NCBI GenBank assembly: GCA_050180235.1
Contig: JBFXEJ010000022.1
Span: forward strand, 1 to 62,161
Direction of reading: 5' to 3'
DNA from: JAABRU01 sp050180235
GTDB taxonomy: Bacteria > Desulfobacterota > Desulfobacteria > Desulfobacterales > Desulfococcaceae
DNA: 62,161 bases
Positions within the stretch are counted from its first letter, which is position 1. Every line of letters starts with the position of its first letter. A program made the translations under genes and the position numbers. The notes under the pieces are model-generated. The model was not told where the DNA came from. It made no database searches and was given only the letters and a program-made list of their open reading frames with translations. Positions 45,470 through 53,786 of the stretch are shown here, piece after piece.

Positions 45470-45643
45470 GGTAAAGCCTCCTTTAATTAAATGTGGTTTT
45501 ATGATACTGATTTGAATAAAATTTACAGTTCATTCTTTCCCGGATTCCTGTTTTTGTCCGATTTCTCTTTCAAAAACAACTTTTCCGACCCGGCAGATAT
45601 TTCCCCTGATTTAACGAATATACTGATCCAATTTTGGTTTTGT

Positions 45644-45660
45644 TTGGCATGGTTTTTGCC
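45644..45660 (+). promoter_or_regulatory. Second sigma-54-like promoter, convergent to the hcp promoter
   Basis: TTGGCATGGTTTTTGCC matches the -24/-12 consensus with one substitution in each box. It would fire rightward into the same element, towards no obvious gene. Confidence 0.4.
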
Positions 45661-45742
45661 TGACAGTCCGGCCGGGAAAAATCATCCGTTTTTGGCCTGA
45701 AAAACCCGGATGATGGACTGAAAAGCCCTTTTTGGGCGCATA

Positions 45743-45759
45743 CGCAATTTCCGTGCCAA
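45743..45759 (-). promoter_or_regulatory. Sigma-54 promoter of hcp
   Basis: On the minus strand, TTGGCACGGAAATTGCG is close to a perfect -24/-12 element (TGGCAC-N5-TTGC). The predicted start near 45732 leaves a leader of about 260 nt before hcp. A NorR-like activator would be expected; none is encoded intact in the window. Confidence 0.75.
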
Positions 45760-45852
45760 ACAAAACCAAAGTTGTTTCAGTATAATAACCTCCCTTTTCA
45801 GTTTATGTAAAATTTGTTTTATGCCATATTACATACTTTTTGGAAATAACAA

Positions 45853-45868
45853 TTTGACTTAAATCAAA
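45853..45868. promoter_or_regulatory. FNR/HcpR-type site upstream of hcp
   Basis: TTTGACTTAAATCAAA contains TTGAC-TTAA-ATCAA, a Crp/FNR-family dyad. HcpR, the regulator of hcp in sulfate reducers, belongs to this family. It lies about 120 bp upstream of the predicted sigma-54 start. Confidence 0.55.
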
Positions 45869-46180
45869 TTTACTTAAAGATTTCCCGAAATTTAATTAAA
45901 AACCTGCAAACCTGCGTCTGCCGTGGTTTTGCATGATTTTCATGCTGTAAGAGCCGTTTTTAATTCATTTTTTAATCTGTCCGTACCTACGATCTCTGTC
46001 AACTATCCGTGCCCGTGGCTGAATTTCTGCACATTTTCAGATTTCAGGCTGCAGCGTTCCGAAACCCTTAGGGTCTGTAAAAAAATAACATGTACAATTT
46101 TCATGTCCAGAAACCCTGAGGATTTTGAAAATCCTCAGGGTTTATAACAGATTATTTTGATACAGCCCCTTATCTGACAG

Positions 46181-46303
46181 CAGGGCTTTTAGTTCTTTAA
46201 AAAAATCCCATCCTGAGAGGGGCAGGGGTGTGTAAAAATCCCATGCCCGGACACACACCCCTTTGTCCCCTCTCAGGAGGGGAATGAGAACTTAACAGCC
46301 CTG
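46181..46303. repeat. Palindromic element between hcp and the kinase-like gene
   Basis: Outer arms CAGGGCTTTTAGTTCT and AGAACTTAACAGCCCTG, inner arms CCTGAGAGGGG and CCCCTCTCAGG. No coding capacity. The preceding stretch also has a CCTGAGGATTTTGAAAATCC hairpin near 46114. Confidence 0.65.
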
Positions 46304-46441
46304 CTTATATGACAGGGGGGCGAAATGATATGATTAATTTGGGGGAAAACTTTAAGGAATGCTGATTGACAATACAGGAATTCACAAAGCAAAAAGGCTG
46401 ATTATTCCCGGAAAAATCCGCCTGATATTTCTGCTGTCTTA

Positions 46442-46570
46442 TACCAATTCGCCATTTAAAAAGATACTTAGGCGATTTCTGAAAATAAATATCCCATTTC
46501 AGTTCACAGGCACAGGGCACAGGCTGGAAGCCTGTGCTACTTTTCCGGGATATTTTTTTCTGAAAATGAC
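46442..46570. repeat. Half TACC element interrupted by a D-family element
   Basis: Begins with the TACCAATTCGCCATT end of the A family (46442) but has no matching right end. A D-type element (GGCGATTTCTG ... CTGAAAATGACAC) starts at 46471. Confidence 0.6.
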
Positions 46571-46618
46571 ACTAAACCTGAACCCTGAAATCTGATGTGC
46601 TCAGCAGGGAAAAGGGCA

Positions 46619-47428
46619 CTATTTGCTGTACATGGAGACAGCCCGTATCTGAACTTCCGCTTTTTTGACACCGGCAACAGTTTTCGCAGTTTCTTCAAGC
46701 CGCTGTGCCATTTCTTTCATATGATCCGGATGTGCTTTGCTGGTTATATACACTTTTCCGTTGTCGGCAGAGACACTGACATTGATATCCAGTTCAATCA
46801 GAGCTGCTTTCACTTCCGCTGACAGCGCTGCATCATTGAGCATTTTCCGGGATTCAGGCGTAGTCTGAAAACATGGCCGGGCCACTGTGCTGCATATGAT
46901 GTCGGCTGCATCATCTGTTGTAAGTTTTTTGATATGAACCAGCAAATCATAAAGACTTGGATCCGATGTGTCAATTCCATAAAGATGCAGTCCCCATTTT
47001 TTTCTCTGCTCATCATCTTTTTTCAGAATCCGCAAAGCCTCTTCATAAGACACCTTTTCCCTTTCCATCTCAATTTTTACACGGTCTTCAATATCCGCGA
47101 TAATCCGGACTTTCAGCACATGCGGCACATCTTTGACGAAAAAATGTCCTGCCAGACCGTAATAAACAATATTATCCTCGCGAAGATATTTCAGAAGCGC
47201 AGACTGAATATAGGTGACATACATCTCTTTCCCGTGGGAGAAACGATCCAGAATGGAAGGAGCTTCATGAATGGCCCACTGGAGCTTTATTTCAGGGATA
47301 TTGAAGCGTTCCGAAGCATCCAGCAGGATATCGCGTGAAATGCAGTCATAACCGAGCTTTTTTGCGACTTTTTCCGCAACTTCCTTTCCTTTGCTGTACG
47401 AACCTCTTGAAATTGTTATAACCGCCAT
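46619..47428 (-). CDS. Cytidylate-kinase-like protein with C-terminal BON domain
   Basis: 269 residues. The first about 190 resemble the cytidylate-kinase-like family (MAVITISRGSYSKGKEVAEKVAKKLGY, then ISRDILLDASERF and ADIEDRVKIEMEREKVSYEEAL); the P-loop GSYSKGKE is a degenerate Walker A. The last about 70 residues (SAEVKAALIELDINVSVSADNGKVYI) form a BON domain, a phospholipid- or ligand-binding module usually found in exported proteins, although no signal peptide is present here. The function is unknown. Confidence 0.75.
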   Translation of the reverse strand: MAVITISRGSYSKGKEVAEKVAKKLGYDCISRDILLDASERFNIPEIKLQWAIHEAPSILDRFSHGKEMYVTYIQSALLKYLREDNIVYYGLAGHFFVKDVPHVLKVRIIADIEDRVKIEMEREKVSYEEALRILKKDDEQRKKWGLHLYGIDTSDPSLYDLLVHIKKLTTDDAADIICSTVARPCFQTTPESRKMLNDAALSAEVKAALIELDINVSVSADNGKVYITSKAHPDHMKEMAQRLEETAKTVAGVKKAEVQIRAVSMYSK

Positions 47429-47499
47429 AGCTAACCTCCTCTGTAAGTATTTTCCTTAACATTTGTCCTTTATGACTGTGCAAAAAACCGCTCCGCTTA

Positions 47500-47635
47500 G
47501 GCGATTTCCATGAAAAAATGTACCATCACTGTAGGGTGGGCACGGCTTTTTGTGCCCACCGTTTCAGCAGGACGGCGGGCACAAAAAGCCGTGCCCGCCC
47601 TACTAAAAACGGTATAATCATTAATGGAAATCACC
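47500..47635. mobile_element. GGCGATTTCC palindromic element, copy D4
   Basis: TTA duplications at 47497-47499 and 47636-47638. The flanks join to give GCTCCGCTTAATTTTTGCA, the intact module present in A2, A3 and A13, which proves insertion into a pre-existing repeat. Confidence 0.9.
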
Positions 47636-47691
47636 TTAATTTTTGCAATCCTCCGGTTTTACAGGGACAAAAATTGATAAAAGATCTATAA

Positions 47692-47792
47692 GGTTATTTC
47701 TGAAAATAAATATACCATTTCAGTTCACAGACAAAAGTTAAAAGCTGGAAGCTTTTGATACTTTGGTGGTATATTTTTTTCCGTAAATCAAC
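47692..47792. mobile_element. GGTTATTTC palindromic element, copy D3
   Basis: TAA at 47689-47691 and 47793-47795. Interior similar to D1, with an AAGCTGGAAGCTT palindrome. Confidence 0.75.
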
Positions 47793-47893
47793 TAAGTAGG
47801 CAAACAAAAATTTCCGTGTATTCAGAAAAACCGGATTTTTCGGAAAAATCCGGTTTTTCTGAAAATTTTATGCCAGAATATTTATGGAACCTT
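47793..47893. repeat. AAAAACCGGATTTTTC-family repeat, copy 3
   Basis: Arms TAAGTAGGCAAAC and ATGGAACCTTA around AAAAACCGGATTTTTC and its complement. It abuts D3 and C2 with no spacer. Confidence 0.8.
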
Positions 47894-48006
47894 ATACCAA
47901 TTCGCTTTCAAAACATGAGCATGCAAACTGCTGTTTTTCGTGCTGTCCGTGTTTTTCGTGGTTAAAAAAAAGAGGCATTCCCCGAACTTTGAAATAGATT
48001 TGGTAT
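47894..48006. repeat. TACC...GGTA family C repeat, copy C2
   Basis: TACCAATTCGC to GATTTGGTA with TTA on both sides; interior shared with C1 and C3. Confidence 0.75.
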
Positions 48007-48191
48007 TACTTAATTTGTCCTTTGCCATAATAAAAAAGATGTGCAGCTTTTCAGAAAAATTCCTGTCTGCAAAGCTGCACATCGTATTAATGACCGGTTA
48101 TCATGCCTTATGGATTTGAAAATTGCTGATATGCCGGTTTCAGGTTTCAGTGTTTATTTTACTGAAACCTGAAACATCATCCGCACTTTAA

Positions 48192-48326
48192 TGTGATTTC
48201 CATTAATGATTATACCGTTTTTCGTAGGGCGGGCACGGTTTTTTGTGCCCGCCGTCCTGCTGAAACGGCGGGCACAAAAAACCGTGCCCACCCTACAATG
48301 ATGGTATATTTTTTCTGGAAATCACC
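48192..48326. mobile_element. TGTGATTTCC palindromic element, copy D6
   Basis: TAA duplications at 48189-48191 and 48327-48329; inverted relative to D2 and D4 in its GGGCACGG interior. It ends 17 bp from the stop codon of the exporter gene. Confidence 0.85.
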
Positions 48327-48342
48327 TAAGAAAATTCACTAC

Positions 48343-49404
48343 CTAAGCATAATTTTCTTCAGCAAGCTCTTCGTAAACAGGCCGCCGCGCCTTCCACATG
48401 CTGCCAAGAATAATGATAGCGCCTGTCAGCAGAGAAATACACATTACCAGGAAACTGGCTTTGCCAAGGATAACTGCCGCTGTTTCATTCAGGTTCATCA
48501 GTCCGAGTTTGGCAAGATATTTGGGTATGGCAAGTCCCCTGCTGACCGCGACCATCAGCATAATGGTTGCCATGACAATTTTGATCATATGCTCTTTGAC
48601 ATACGTGGTTCCGATGGCACCAAGCTGCACGCCCAGCAGAGAACCTGCAAGAATAATCAAAGTCAGGCGGATGTCAACCATTCCGTGCATGGCCCAGTTG
48701 ATGGAACCGCCCATTCCCATGAAAAATGCAATCACCAGTTCTGAAGCTGAAGCGATAAAACTGGAAACTCCCATTACATAAATCATTCCGGGAACCCCGA
48801 TAAATCCGCCTACCGCAATGGTGGCTGCGAGCATACCGGTGGCAAAACCCACAGGAATTGTAAACCACAGGGAAATTCTCACATTTGCGGTTTTGAAATG
48901 AATCATGGGAGGCAGATTGATTGACTGCAGCCATTTGGCAAGAGCCGACACTTTTTCCTCTCCGCCTGATTTGGATGTGTTCCATGCATCATAAAGAACA
49001 AAGGAACCCACAACCAGCAGAATAATCACAAAGGAGAGACTTACATACAGGTCAGATCCTGCCTGTCCCCATTTTCCCAGAATAAAATTCTGCAGTTTTA
49101 TGCCAATCTGAACGCCGACTCCGGCAGAAACCGCCATGACAATGCCCAGTTTCAGATCCACCTGTCCGTATTTGTAGCGTTTGTAAGCCCCGACCATTGC
49201 TTTGGGAAATTTATGGCACATATTGCTGGCCACAGCCACGGTTCCGGGAACCCCAAGACTCATCATACCCGGTGTCAGAACAAAGGCTCCGCCTGAACCG
49301 ATAAAACCGCTGACCAGTCCTCCGATGAAACCCACAATAAAAAGAAAACTAATATTGAGCATGTTCAAATCAATGAAATTGACTGCCTCTGCTATATCGT
49401 GCAT
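48343..49404 (-). CDS. TauE/SafE-family sulfite/organosulfonate exporter
   Basis: 353 residues with seven to eight membrane helices. The family start is FIVGFIGGLVSGFIGSGGAFVLTPGMM, repeated in the second half as GMLAATIAVGGFIGVPGMIY. Proteins of this type export sulfite, sulfoacetate or related anions. It is co-oriented with and 32 bp after the Usp-membrane gene, a pair seen in other Desulfobacterota. The substrate is inferred only. Confidence 0.88.
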   Translation of the reverse strand: MHDIAEAVNFIDLNMLNISFLFIVGFIGGLVSGFIGSGGAFVLTPGMMSLGVPGTVAVASNMCHKFPKAMVGAYKRYKYGQVDLKLGIVMAVSAGVGVQIGIKLQNFILGKWGQAGSDLYVSLSFVIILLVVGSFVLYDAWNTSKSGGEEKVSALAKWLQSINLPPMIHFKTANVRISLWFTIPVGFATGMLAATIAVGGFIGVPGMIYVMGVSSFIASASELVIAFFMGMGGSINWAMHGMVDIRLTLIILAGSLLGVQLGAIGTTYVKEHMIKIVMATIMLMVAVSRGLAIPKYLAKLGLMNLNETAAVILGKASFLVMCISLLTGAIIILGSMWKARRPVYEELAEENYA

Positions 49405-49436
49405 TTTTTCAGCTCCTTTTCTGATTATGGTTTTGA

Positions 49437-50153
49437 TTACATTCTGTGAAAGGGATTGACATAAGCATACGCCCGCGGTCTTTTCCGGGCTGCCTTTTTC
49501 TTCTGAACGGTTTTCTGCACAGCCAGACTGTCTTTTTTCACGGCCTCAATCCCCAGAAGAGACCACAGACTGCCTGCAAAAGCTGCGTGTGCAAAAGAAA
49601 AAACAAATACTGTCACAATGGGCAGAGCAGCATATACGCCGCCTTTTGTGAAATACTGCATCACCGTGTCTGCATTTGAAAACACTGCTGCATAAAGAGC
49701 GGCAGAAATCAAACCATAACCCACTGTTTTTCCCACAGGCCTTTTTTTCCCTTTGTCATCCATGATTTTTCCTCCCTGTTTTCTGTTAAATATAAAACCG
49801 AACACCGGAATGCTCACTTCTCCGGCAATTTCCTCCCTGCTGTTTTCCGATTCTGTCACCACAAGTTCAATGCGTCTGATTTCATGGCAGATTTGTTTGA
49901 CGGCTGTTCCCAGATCTCCGAATTTCACCGCATGTTCAAAGGATATTTTGCTTTGCACAGCTTTTTTTCTGAGAGACACTGCGGCAGCTTCTGCCTTTTT
50001 CCTGAAATCATCACACGGTTTTTCCCCCACATGCAGAGCGAAAATACCGTATCCGAGACGTTCGGCAAGACGGACAGCATATTCACTCATACCCTGCGTG
50101 AAGGTTCCGTCTTTTTCTGCGATCAGTATTTTCTTTTTTTCCTGCTCTGACAT
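49437..50153 (-). CDS. Universal-stress-like domain fused to a membrane tail
   Basis: 238 residues. Residues 1-120 form a UspA-like Rossmann fold (KKILIAEKDGTFTQGMSEYAVRLAERLGYGIFALHVGE; ELVVTESEN), without a clear ATP-binding G-2xG-9xG(S/T) motif. Residues about 143-215 carry two membrane helices (VGYGLISAALYAAVF; ALPIVTVFVFSFAHAAFAGS), then a basic tail KKKAARKRPR. It probably modulates the adjacent TauE-type exporter. Confidence 0.7.
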   Translation of the reverse strand: MSEQEKKKILIAEKDGTFTQGMSEYAVRLAERLGYGIFALHVGEKPCDDFRKKAEAAAVSLRKKAVQSKISFEHAVKFGDLGTAVKQICHEIRRIELVVTESENSREEIAGEVSIPVFGFIFNRKQGGKIMDDKGKKRPVGKTVGYGLISAALYAAVFSNADTVMQYFTKGGVYAALPIVTVFVFSFAHAAFAGSLWSLLGIEAVKKDSLAVQKTVQKKKAARKRPRAYAYVNPFHRM

Positions 50154-50689
50154 CTGTCAAATCTCCTTTGACATTCTGCTCTTTCAAGATTTGTGCCAGA
50201 CAGAAATTTATATTTAAGCATTTATAATTACAGAATAAAATTTTATGAAGAATTTTGTTTGCTGTTGCATAACGCAACACTTTGAACACGGTTCATTTTT
50301 TTATATTTATTTTTCAGATAAATAACAGTTGTTGCAGAAAAAGTATGGTGTTACAGAATGCAACGCTCATACCAATCCGCTTTCAAAACACAGGAACCAG
50401 CTTTGCTTCCAAGTCTTTTTTTTTCGTGCGGTTCGTGCGTTTCGTGGTTAAAAAAACACAGGCACTTCCCCAAGATTTGAAAACGGTTTGGTATCAAATC
50501 GTCAGCCGAGGTGGAATCTCCGGACTGAATTCTCAAATCCGGTGAACCTGGCTCAACCAAAGTCCGGACATTGTTCCTGAACCGTCATAAATCTCTTTGG
50601 GCAATATTCCCCTCCGCTTGCGGCTGAGTAGTTCATTGCTTATTGTTTCCGTATTGGACAGGGCCGGGAATAATTTATCGGAAAACAGA
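50154..50689. other. Gap with family C repeat
   Basis: AT-rich DNA, then repeat C3 at 50369-50494 and unannotated sequence. No gene is recognised. Confidence 0.6.
50369..50494. repeat. TACC...GGTA family C repeat, copy C3
   Basis: TACCAATCCGC to GGTTTGGTA with TCA on both sides; interior GTGCGTTTCGTGGTTAAAA. Confidence 0.75.
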
Positions 50690-50714
50690 AAAAATTGATG
50701 TTACGTCAATTTTT
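50690..50714. promoter_or_regulatory. Inverted repeat upstream of the DUF4258/MqsA pair (candidate operator)
   Basis: AAAAATTGA-TGTTACG-TCAATTTTT, a perfect 9-bp dyad with a 7-base spacer, 33 bp before the toxin ATG. MqsA-type antitoxins autoregulate by binding such palindromes. Confidence 0.5.
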
Positions 50715-50746
50715 CTTGACAAAGGCAAAAAAGAGGGTGAATATTC

Positions 50747-51022
50747 ATGGATGAATCACAGGCAAAAGAAACCCTGCGGAACATTGCCCGTTTTGGAACA
50801 GTCGGAACCGCAAAGCATTGCCGCAAAAGAATGAAAGAGCGCAATGTTGTTATGGATGATATACTGAACGTCCTGATATGGGGATCAGCAGAGGAAACAG
50901 AAAAAACAGATTCCGGCACATGGAAACTGGCTGTAAAGGGCAGGGATATGGAAGAGGATGAACTGACCTGTGTGGCTGAACTGATTGCCTCAGCCAATGC
51001 CGTATATGTGACAGTGTTTTGA
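50747..51022 (+). CDS. DUF4258-family putative toxin
   Basis: 91 residues from an ATG with AGAGGGTGA upstream. The motif TAKHCRKRMKERNVVMDDILNVL is the HxxxRxxER signature of DUF4258 proteins, RelE-fold-like toxins paired with MqsA/YgiT-type antitoxins. It lies 13 bp before its antitoxin and appears intact. Confidence 0.8.
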   Translation: MDESQAKETLRNIARFGTVGTAKHCRKRMKERNVVMDDILNVLIWGSAEETEKTDSGTWKLAVKGRDMEEDELTCVAELIASANAVYVTVF

Positions 51023-51035
51023 AAGGTGGGAGCAT

Positions 51036-51533
51036 ATGAAATGTTTGACCTGTAATCAATCTGAAATGATTTGCAAAAAAGTAAAATATCTTTATGAGGA
51101 ATCAGGGCTGGACAATATTTACCTTGAAGATACAGATGTTTACCTGTGTCCCTGCTGCAATGAGGAAATTGTCAGTATTCATAACATTCCGGAACTGCAT
51201 GACCTGATAGGAAAGGCTTTGACAGAAAAAAAGTCCATGCTGACAGGAAAGGAAATCAGATTTCTCCGGAAAAATGCCGGACTGAGTGCCAAGAAATTTG
51301 CCAGGATGATTGGAGTTGACAACGCCACCCTGTGCCGCTGGGAGAACGGGGAACAGAACCATACTTCTCCGAATGACAAACTGATCCGGCTGGTTTATTC
51401 AGGAATAAAGGGACTTCCTACCCGGCATCTGATTACGGATGAATTTGAAAATATAAAATCTGTTCAGGAAGCTGTTTTGTTTAATATCCCGGTTCAGGTT
51501 CGGATTTCTGTGCAGAAAAATATAAAAACATGA
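51036..51533 (+). CDS. MqsA/YgiT-type antitoxin with zinc finger and HTH
   Basis: 165 residues. N-terminal zinc ribbon CLTCNQSE ... CPCCNEE; central Xre-like helix-turn-helix (GLSAKKFARMIGVDNATLCRWENGEQN) at about 86-115; C-terminal tail beyond the usual length. It neutralises the upstream toxin and represses the operon. Confidence 0.85.
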   Translation: MKCLTCNQSEMICKKVKYLYEESGLDNIYLEDTDVYLCPCCNEEIVSIHNIPELHDLIGKALTEKKSMLTGKEIRFLRKNAGLSAKKFARMIGVDNATLCRWENGEQNHTSPNDKLIRLVYSGIKGLPTRHLITDEFENIKSVQEAVLFNIPVQVRISVQKNIKT

Positions 51534-51543
51534 CAGCCTTTTA

Positions 51544-51679
51544 TACCAATTCTCCATTGATTTGATACAATACCGTCAGTTTTTCCGCTGTTGAGCGTGT
51601 GCAAAAAACCGCTCCGCTTAATTTTTGCACTCCTCCGGATTTGTATTCTGTATTGTACAAAATAAGCAGCGAATCGGTA
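51544..51679. mobile_element. TACC...GGTA MITE, copy A13
   Basis: TTA duplications at 51541-51543 and 51680-51682; interior module with AAAACCGCTCCGCTTAATTT. Confidence 0.85.
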
Positions 51680-51763
51680 TTATAAATATAAATTAAAATT
51701 ACAGCATTGCTTGTGTAGCACTAACCGGAAAAACCGGCATGGCAGATAAAACAGGAGGGCAGA

Positions 51764-53785
51764 ATGATTTTTTTCCGTAAACTGGATGAAAAACCGGCAG
51801 AGGATGCCTCACAGACTGATCAGGAGATTGCGGAACTCCGTGAGGCCGTCAAAAACGCGGGATTATCCGAATCTGTGGCAGGCATTGCCATGAAAGAACT
51901 GGATCGTCTGGGAAAAACCGATCCCTCTCTTCCTGAGTATGCTATTGGACTCAACTATATCGAATTTCTGATTTCGCTTCCCTGGAATACCTTCTCTGAT
52001 GACAATCTGGATGTTCAAAGGGCTGAAAAAATTCTGGAATCAGGCCATTACGGGCTGAAGCATGTCAAGGAGCGGATTTCTGAATATCTTGCTGTGCGAA
52101 CCCTTTGCACGCATCACTCCTTTCATCTTCTGGTGGTGGATGACGAGGAAATTGCACGGACAAACCTTGAATATATCATGAAAAAAGAGGGGTATCAGGT
52201 CAGCACCGCAGCCAACGGGCTGGAAGCCCTGAAAATGGTTCAGCAGCATAAATTTGATCTGATTCTCACGGATTTGAAGATGGAAAAAATGGACGGAAGC
52301 CAGCTTCTGGAATCCGCGAAAAAAATCTCTCCCCATACGGAAATTGTAATGATAACCGGGTTTGCCACTGTGGATTCCGCAGTGGATGCCTTAAAAAAAG
52401 GTGCAGCCCATTATCTGCCCAAACCCGTGAATCTGGATGAACTGCGCGCAGTTGTCCGGCAGATTCTGGAAAAGAAAAAACATATTTTAATGACCAGAAG
52501 CCCGGTTCTCTGCTTTACCGGCCCTCCGGGAACCGGAAAAACCTCTGTGGGACGTTCCATTGCAGAAGCACTGGAACGGAAATTCGTTCGCATTTCCCTT
52601 GCAGGTCTGCGTGATGAGGCTGAACTGCGCGGACATCGGAGAACCTATGTGGGCGCAATGTCAGGAAAAATTCTCAATGAAATCAGACGCACAGGCACTA
52701 AAAACCCGGTATTCATGCTCGATGAGATTGACAAAATCGGTCAGGATTTCCGGGGCGATCCTGCTTCGGTTCTGCTGGAAATCCTTGATCCGGAACAGAA
52801 CAGCCGTTTCACGGATCATTATCTGGATCTTCCCTTTGATCTTTCCGGTGTGATGTTTATCGCAACCGCAAATGTGCCTCAGCAACTTCCCGGCCCTCTG
52901 CTGGATCGGCTGGAACTGATTCATTTTCCGGGCTATACCGAAAATGAAAAAAAACAGATTTGCCATAACTACCTGATTCCCCGGCAGTTGCAGGAAAACG
53001 GCATGTCCGGCAGAGGTGTGGCGTTTTCCGATGATGCGGTTATGAAAATCATACTGGACTATACACGGGAAGCCGGACTGCGCAATCTGGAAAGGGAAAT
53101 CGCCACCATATGCCGGAAGCTGGCGCGTATCTGTGTCCAGACCGGTGAGGAATCATTTTCTGTGCATGTGGATCCGGTTCTGGTGGAAAAACTGCTGGGG
53201 CCGCGCAAATACAGCCATGAAATAGCGGAATCCGAAAATCAGGTGGGCGTGACCACAGGTCTGGTCTGGACAGAATTCGGGGGGGAAATTATCTTTGTGG
53301 AAAGCAGGATTATGAACGGAAACAATCAATTGATTCTCACAGGCTCGCTGGGGGACATTCTGCGGGAATCGGCTCAGACCGCGTTAAGTTATATCCGGAG
53401 CAATGCGGACAGGTTCGGCATTGACCCTGATTTTTTCAGAAACAAAGATATTCATATTCATCTGCCTTCCGGAGCCATTACCAAAGACGGGCCTTCCGCA
53501 GGTGTCACCATTGCCATGTCCCTGATTTCCCTTCTCACGGGCAAACCCGCGCGGCGGGATGTGGCATTAAGCGGGGAACTGACCCTGAGCGGACGTGTCA
53601 TGCCGGTCAGCGGAATCCGGGAAAAACTGCTTGCCGCACGGCGTGCAGGCATAAAAACTGCTGTTTTCCCCAAACGCAATGAAACCGATCTGAAAAACCT
53701 GGAAACAGATGTCACAGAAGGCATGGAAGTGATTCTGGCGGAAGATATTGCTGCTTTGGTGAATGTGGTGATTGTAAAGGACTGA
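51764..53785 (+). CDS. Lon-type AAA+ protease with inserted CheY-like receiver domain
   Basis: 673 residues from ATG 51764 with GGAGGGCAGA upstream. Residues 20-114 match the last helical part of a Lon N-region (EIAELREAVKNAGL; NYIEFLISLPWN; HYGLKHVKERISEYLAVRTL). The substrate-recognising N-domain (about 200 residues) is missing. A complete receiver domain occupies about 120-236 (VVDDEE, phosphoacceptor D170 in LTDLKMEKMDG, MITGF, LPKPVN). The AAA+ module resumes with SPVLCFTGPPGTGKTSVG (Walker A 253-260) and Walker B VFMLDEIDKIG. The protease domain keeps the catalytic pair S578 (KDGPSAG) and K621 (GIREKLLAARRAG). It is probably a protease gated by phosphorylation. Confidence 0.95.
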   Translation: MIFFRKLDEKPAEDASQTDQEIAELREAVKNAGLSESVAGIAMKELDRLGKTDPSLPEYAIGLNYIEFLISLPWNTFSDDNLDVQRAEKILESGHYGLKHVKERISEYLAVRTLCTHHSFHLLVVDDEEIARTNLEYIMKKEGYQVSTAANGLEALKMVQQHKFDLILTDLKMEKMDGSQLLESAKKISPHTEIVMITGFATVDSAVDALKKGAAHYLPKPVNLDELRAVVRQILEKKKHILMTRSPVLCFTGPPGTGKTSVGRSIAEALERKFVRISLAGLRDEAELRGHRRTYVGAMSGKILNEIRRTGTKNPVFMLDEIDKIGQDFRGDPASVLLEILDPEQNSRFTDHYLDLPFDLSGVMFIATANVPQQLPGPLLDRLELIHFPGYTENEKKQICHNYLIPRQLQENGMSGRGVAFSDDAVMKIILDYTREAGLRNLEREIATICRKLARICVQTGEESFSVHVDPVLVEKLLGPRKYSHEIAESENQVGVTTGLVWTEFGGEIIFVESRIMNGNNQLILTGSLGDILRESAQTALSYIRSNADRFGIDPDFFRNKDIHIHLPSGAITKDGPSAGVTIAMSLISLLTGKPARRDVALSGELTLSGRVMPVSGIREKLLAARRAGIKTAVFPKRNETDLKNLETDVTEGMEVILAEDIAALVNVVIVKD

Positions 53786-53786
53786 T

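Larger units (their letters stand above)
45623..45780. repeat. 158-bp element with 27-bp inverted arms upstream of hcp
   Basis: Left arm 45623-45649 and right arm 45754-45780 match at 24 of 27 positions, with a perfect core TTTGGTTTTGTTTGGCA. It is flanked by TA on both sides. The interior contains smaller hairpins (CATCCG/CGGATG, GCCC/GGGC). Each arm carries the -24 part of a sigma-54 promoter. Confidence 0.8.
47429..48342. other. 914-bp gap made of nested repeats
   Basis: Contains D4 (47500-47635, itself inserted in an A-type interior module), D3 (47692-47792), the CCGGATTTTT repeat (47793-47893), C2 (47894-48006) and D6 (48192-48326). No gene is present. Confidence 0.8.

Noticed and set aside
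45633..45770. Simple intrinsic terminator upstream of hcp
   Set aside because: The 17-bp arms are over 100 bp apart and coincide with sigma-54 elements; no T-run follows on either strand.
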